From: Streptomyces indicus
GTDB lineage: Bacteria > Actinomycetota > Actinomycetes > Streptomycetales > Streptomycetaceae
DNA: 64,000 nucleotides
Direction: 5' to 3'
Assembly (NCBI RefSeq): GCF_900100315.1
Contig: NZ_FNFF01000011.1
Location: forward strand, 170,858 to 234,857
Shown here: positions 63,394 through 64,000 of the stretch, piece by piece
How positions within the stretch are numbered: the first letter of the stretch is position 1
Layout of the letters: each line of letters opens with the position of its first letter
Notes under the pieces: model-generated
Databases searched by the model: none
What the model saw: only the letters and a program-made list of their open reading frames with translations
Told to the model about the DNA's origin: nothing
Made by a program: the position numbers and the translations under genes

Positions 63394-64000
63394 ATGCACC
63401 GGGTGTCCCGATTCGCGGTTGCAGGCGCTGCTGCCACCGCGCTCGCTGTCTCCCTTGCCGCCTGTGGCGGCAAGTCCACCGACTCCGGCTCTTCGTCCAC
63501 GGACGACTCCAAGGGCAAGGGCGTCGCCATCGCCTACGACATCGGCGGCAAGGGCGACCAGTCCTTCAACGACGCTGCTTACGCGGGCATGGAGCGCGCG
63601 ATGAAGGAGCTGAACATCGGCGGCGAGGACGTCGAGCCCTCGGACGGCGAGTCGGACGCCGACAAGATCCAGCGCCTCACCTCGCTGGCCAAGCAGGGTT
63701 ACAACCCCGTCATCGGTGTCGGCTTCGCCTACGCGCCGGCCGTCAAGGAGGTCGCGGCGAAGTTCCCGAAGACCACCTTCGGCATCGTCGACGACGAGAC
63801 GGTCAAGGCGAACAACGTCGCGGACCTCGTCTTCTCCGAGGAGCAGGGTTCCTACCTCGCGGGTGTGGCCGCCGCCAAGGCGACCAAGTCGAAGACCGTC
63901 GGCTTCGTCGGCGGTGTCGAGACCCCGCTGATCAAGAAGTTCCAGGCCGGCTTCGAGCAGGGCGTCAAGGACACCGACTCCTCGGTCAAGGTCCGCTCGC
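63394..64000 (+). CDS. BMP/PnrA-like nucleoside-binding lipoprotein 2, 3' end cut by window
   Basis: The first 202 residues of a paralogue of lipoprotein 1. Signal MHRVSRFAVAGAAATALAVSLAACGG (in parts; lipobox LAAC, Cys about residue 24), then VAIAYDIGGKGDQSFNDAAYAGME, EPSDGESDADKIQRLTSLAKQGYNPVIGVGF (in parts) and VADLVFSEEQGSYLAGVAAAKATKSKTVGFVGGVETPLIKKFQAGF (in parts). Blocks of DNA are almost identical to gene 1. ATG 63394 has AAAGGAGA 7 nt upstream. The C-terminus and any downstream ABC ATPase/permease lie outside the window. Confidence 0.94.
   Translation, partial: MHRVSRFAVAGAAATALAVSLAACGGKSTDSGSSSTDDSKGKGVAIAYDIGGKGDQSFNDAAYAGMERAMKELNIGGEDVEPSDGESDADKIQRLTSLAKQGYNPVIGVGFAYAPAVKEVAAKFPKTTFGIVDDETVKANNVADLVFSEEQGSYLAGVAAAKATKSKTVGFVGGVETPLIKKFQAGFEQGVKDTDSSVKVRS

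Noticed and set aside
1..64000. CRISPR array, prophage, IS element, tRNA or rRNA genes
   Set aside because: No evenly spaced identical repeats with unique spacers, no transposase or integrase motifs, and no tRNA T-loop/anticodon pattern was found on either strand.

Overview
The window is a high-GC chromosomal segment from a Streptomyces-like actinomycete. The evidence is strong third-codon-position GC bias, frequent GTG starts, GTGA/TGATG gene overlaps, and typical Streptomyces families (ECF sigma and membrane partner pairs, DUF4328, SCO4848-like and DUF6716 proteins). From memory, the order glyA - trpS - DD-carboxypeptidase - sdhCDAB - methylmalonyl-CoA mutase - sialic-acid-like cluster - two BMP lipoproteins matches the SCO4836-4885 part of the S. 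coelicolor core chromosome. I see no insertion sequence, prophage, CRISPR array, tRNA or rRNA.

Layout. (1) 1-8.3 kb: DinB and glyoxalase-fold proteins, glyA behind a ZTP (pfl) riboswitch, an ECF sigma/anti-sigma-like pair with an apparent self-recognised promoter, trpS, a 2H phosphoesterase and a lipoprotein. (2) 8.3-13.8 kb: a divergent set for decaprenylphosphoryl-arabinose-type lipid sugar synthesis (DprE2, DprE1, PAP2 phosphatase, UbiA-type phosphoribosyltransferase, GtrA, YihY/BrkB). Two 12-codon mini-ORFs formed by a 35-bp tandem repeat lie between the PAP2 and UbiA genes. (3) 13.7-28.5 kb: DD-carboxypeptidase, metallophosphoesterase, anti-sigma-type ATPase, two-component system, an MMPL transporter with an extra C-terminal domain, a MarR/MFS divergon with three phased operators, a TetR-controlled membrane/thiol-oxidoreductase operon with paired perfect palindromes, and a Ser/Thr kinase. 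(4) 28.5-33.3 kb: sdhCDAB and an OHCU decarboxylase. (5) 33.4-46.4 kb: a secreted hexosaminidase, poorly characterised proteins including a SUKH-type protein, a large secreted PGRP amidase with FG-GAP repeats, a second ECF sigma/membrane partner pair, and an L,D-transpeptidase lipoprotein. (6) 46.5-52.3 kb: methylmalonyl-CoA mutase large subunit, LysE-type exporter, a TetR/FAD-monooxygenase divergon with three operators, and an acyltransferase. (7) 52.6-60.1 kb: a glycopolymer cluster built around a nonulosonic acid (Kdn/sialic-acid type): a NeuB-like synthase, a CMP-sugar synthetase fused to a HAD phosphatase, and polysialyltransferase-like, DUF6716 and GT2 enzymes. (8) 60.2 kb to the end: an M20 amidohydrolase and tandem BMP/PnrA-type nucleoside-binding lipoproteins, the second cut by the window edge.

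Cell-envelope construction is a recurrent theme: lipid-linked arabinose precursors, DD-carboxypeptidase, amidase, L,D-transpeptidase and a Kdn-type wall polymer. Two ECF sigma factors and several one-component repressors with visible operators are interspersed. A second recurrent pattern is short tandem duplications (15-35 bp) that span or adjoin stop codons at many gene 3' ends. I list these individually because they appear to shape gene ends and, in one case, an operon junction.
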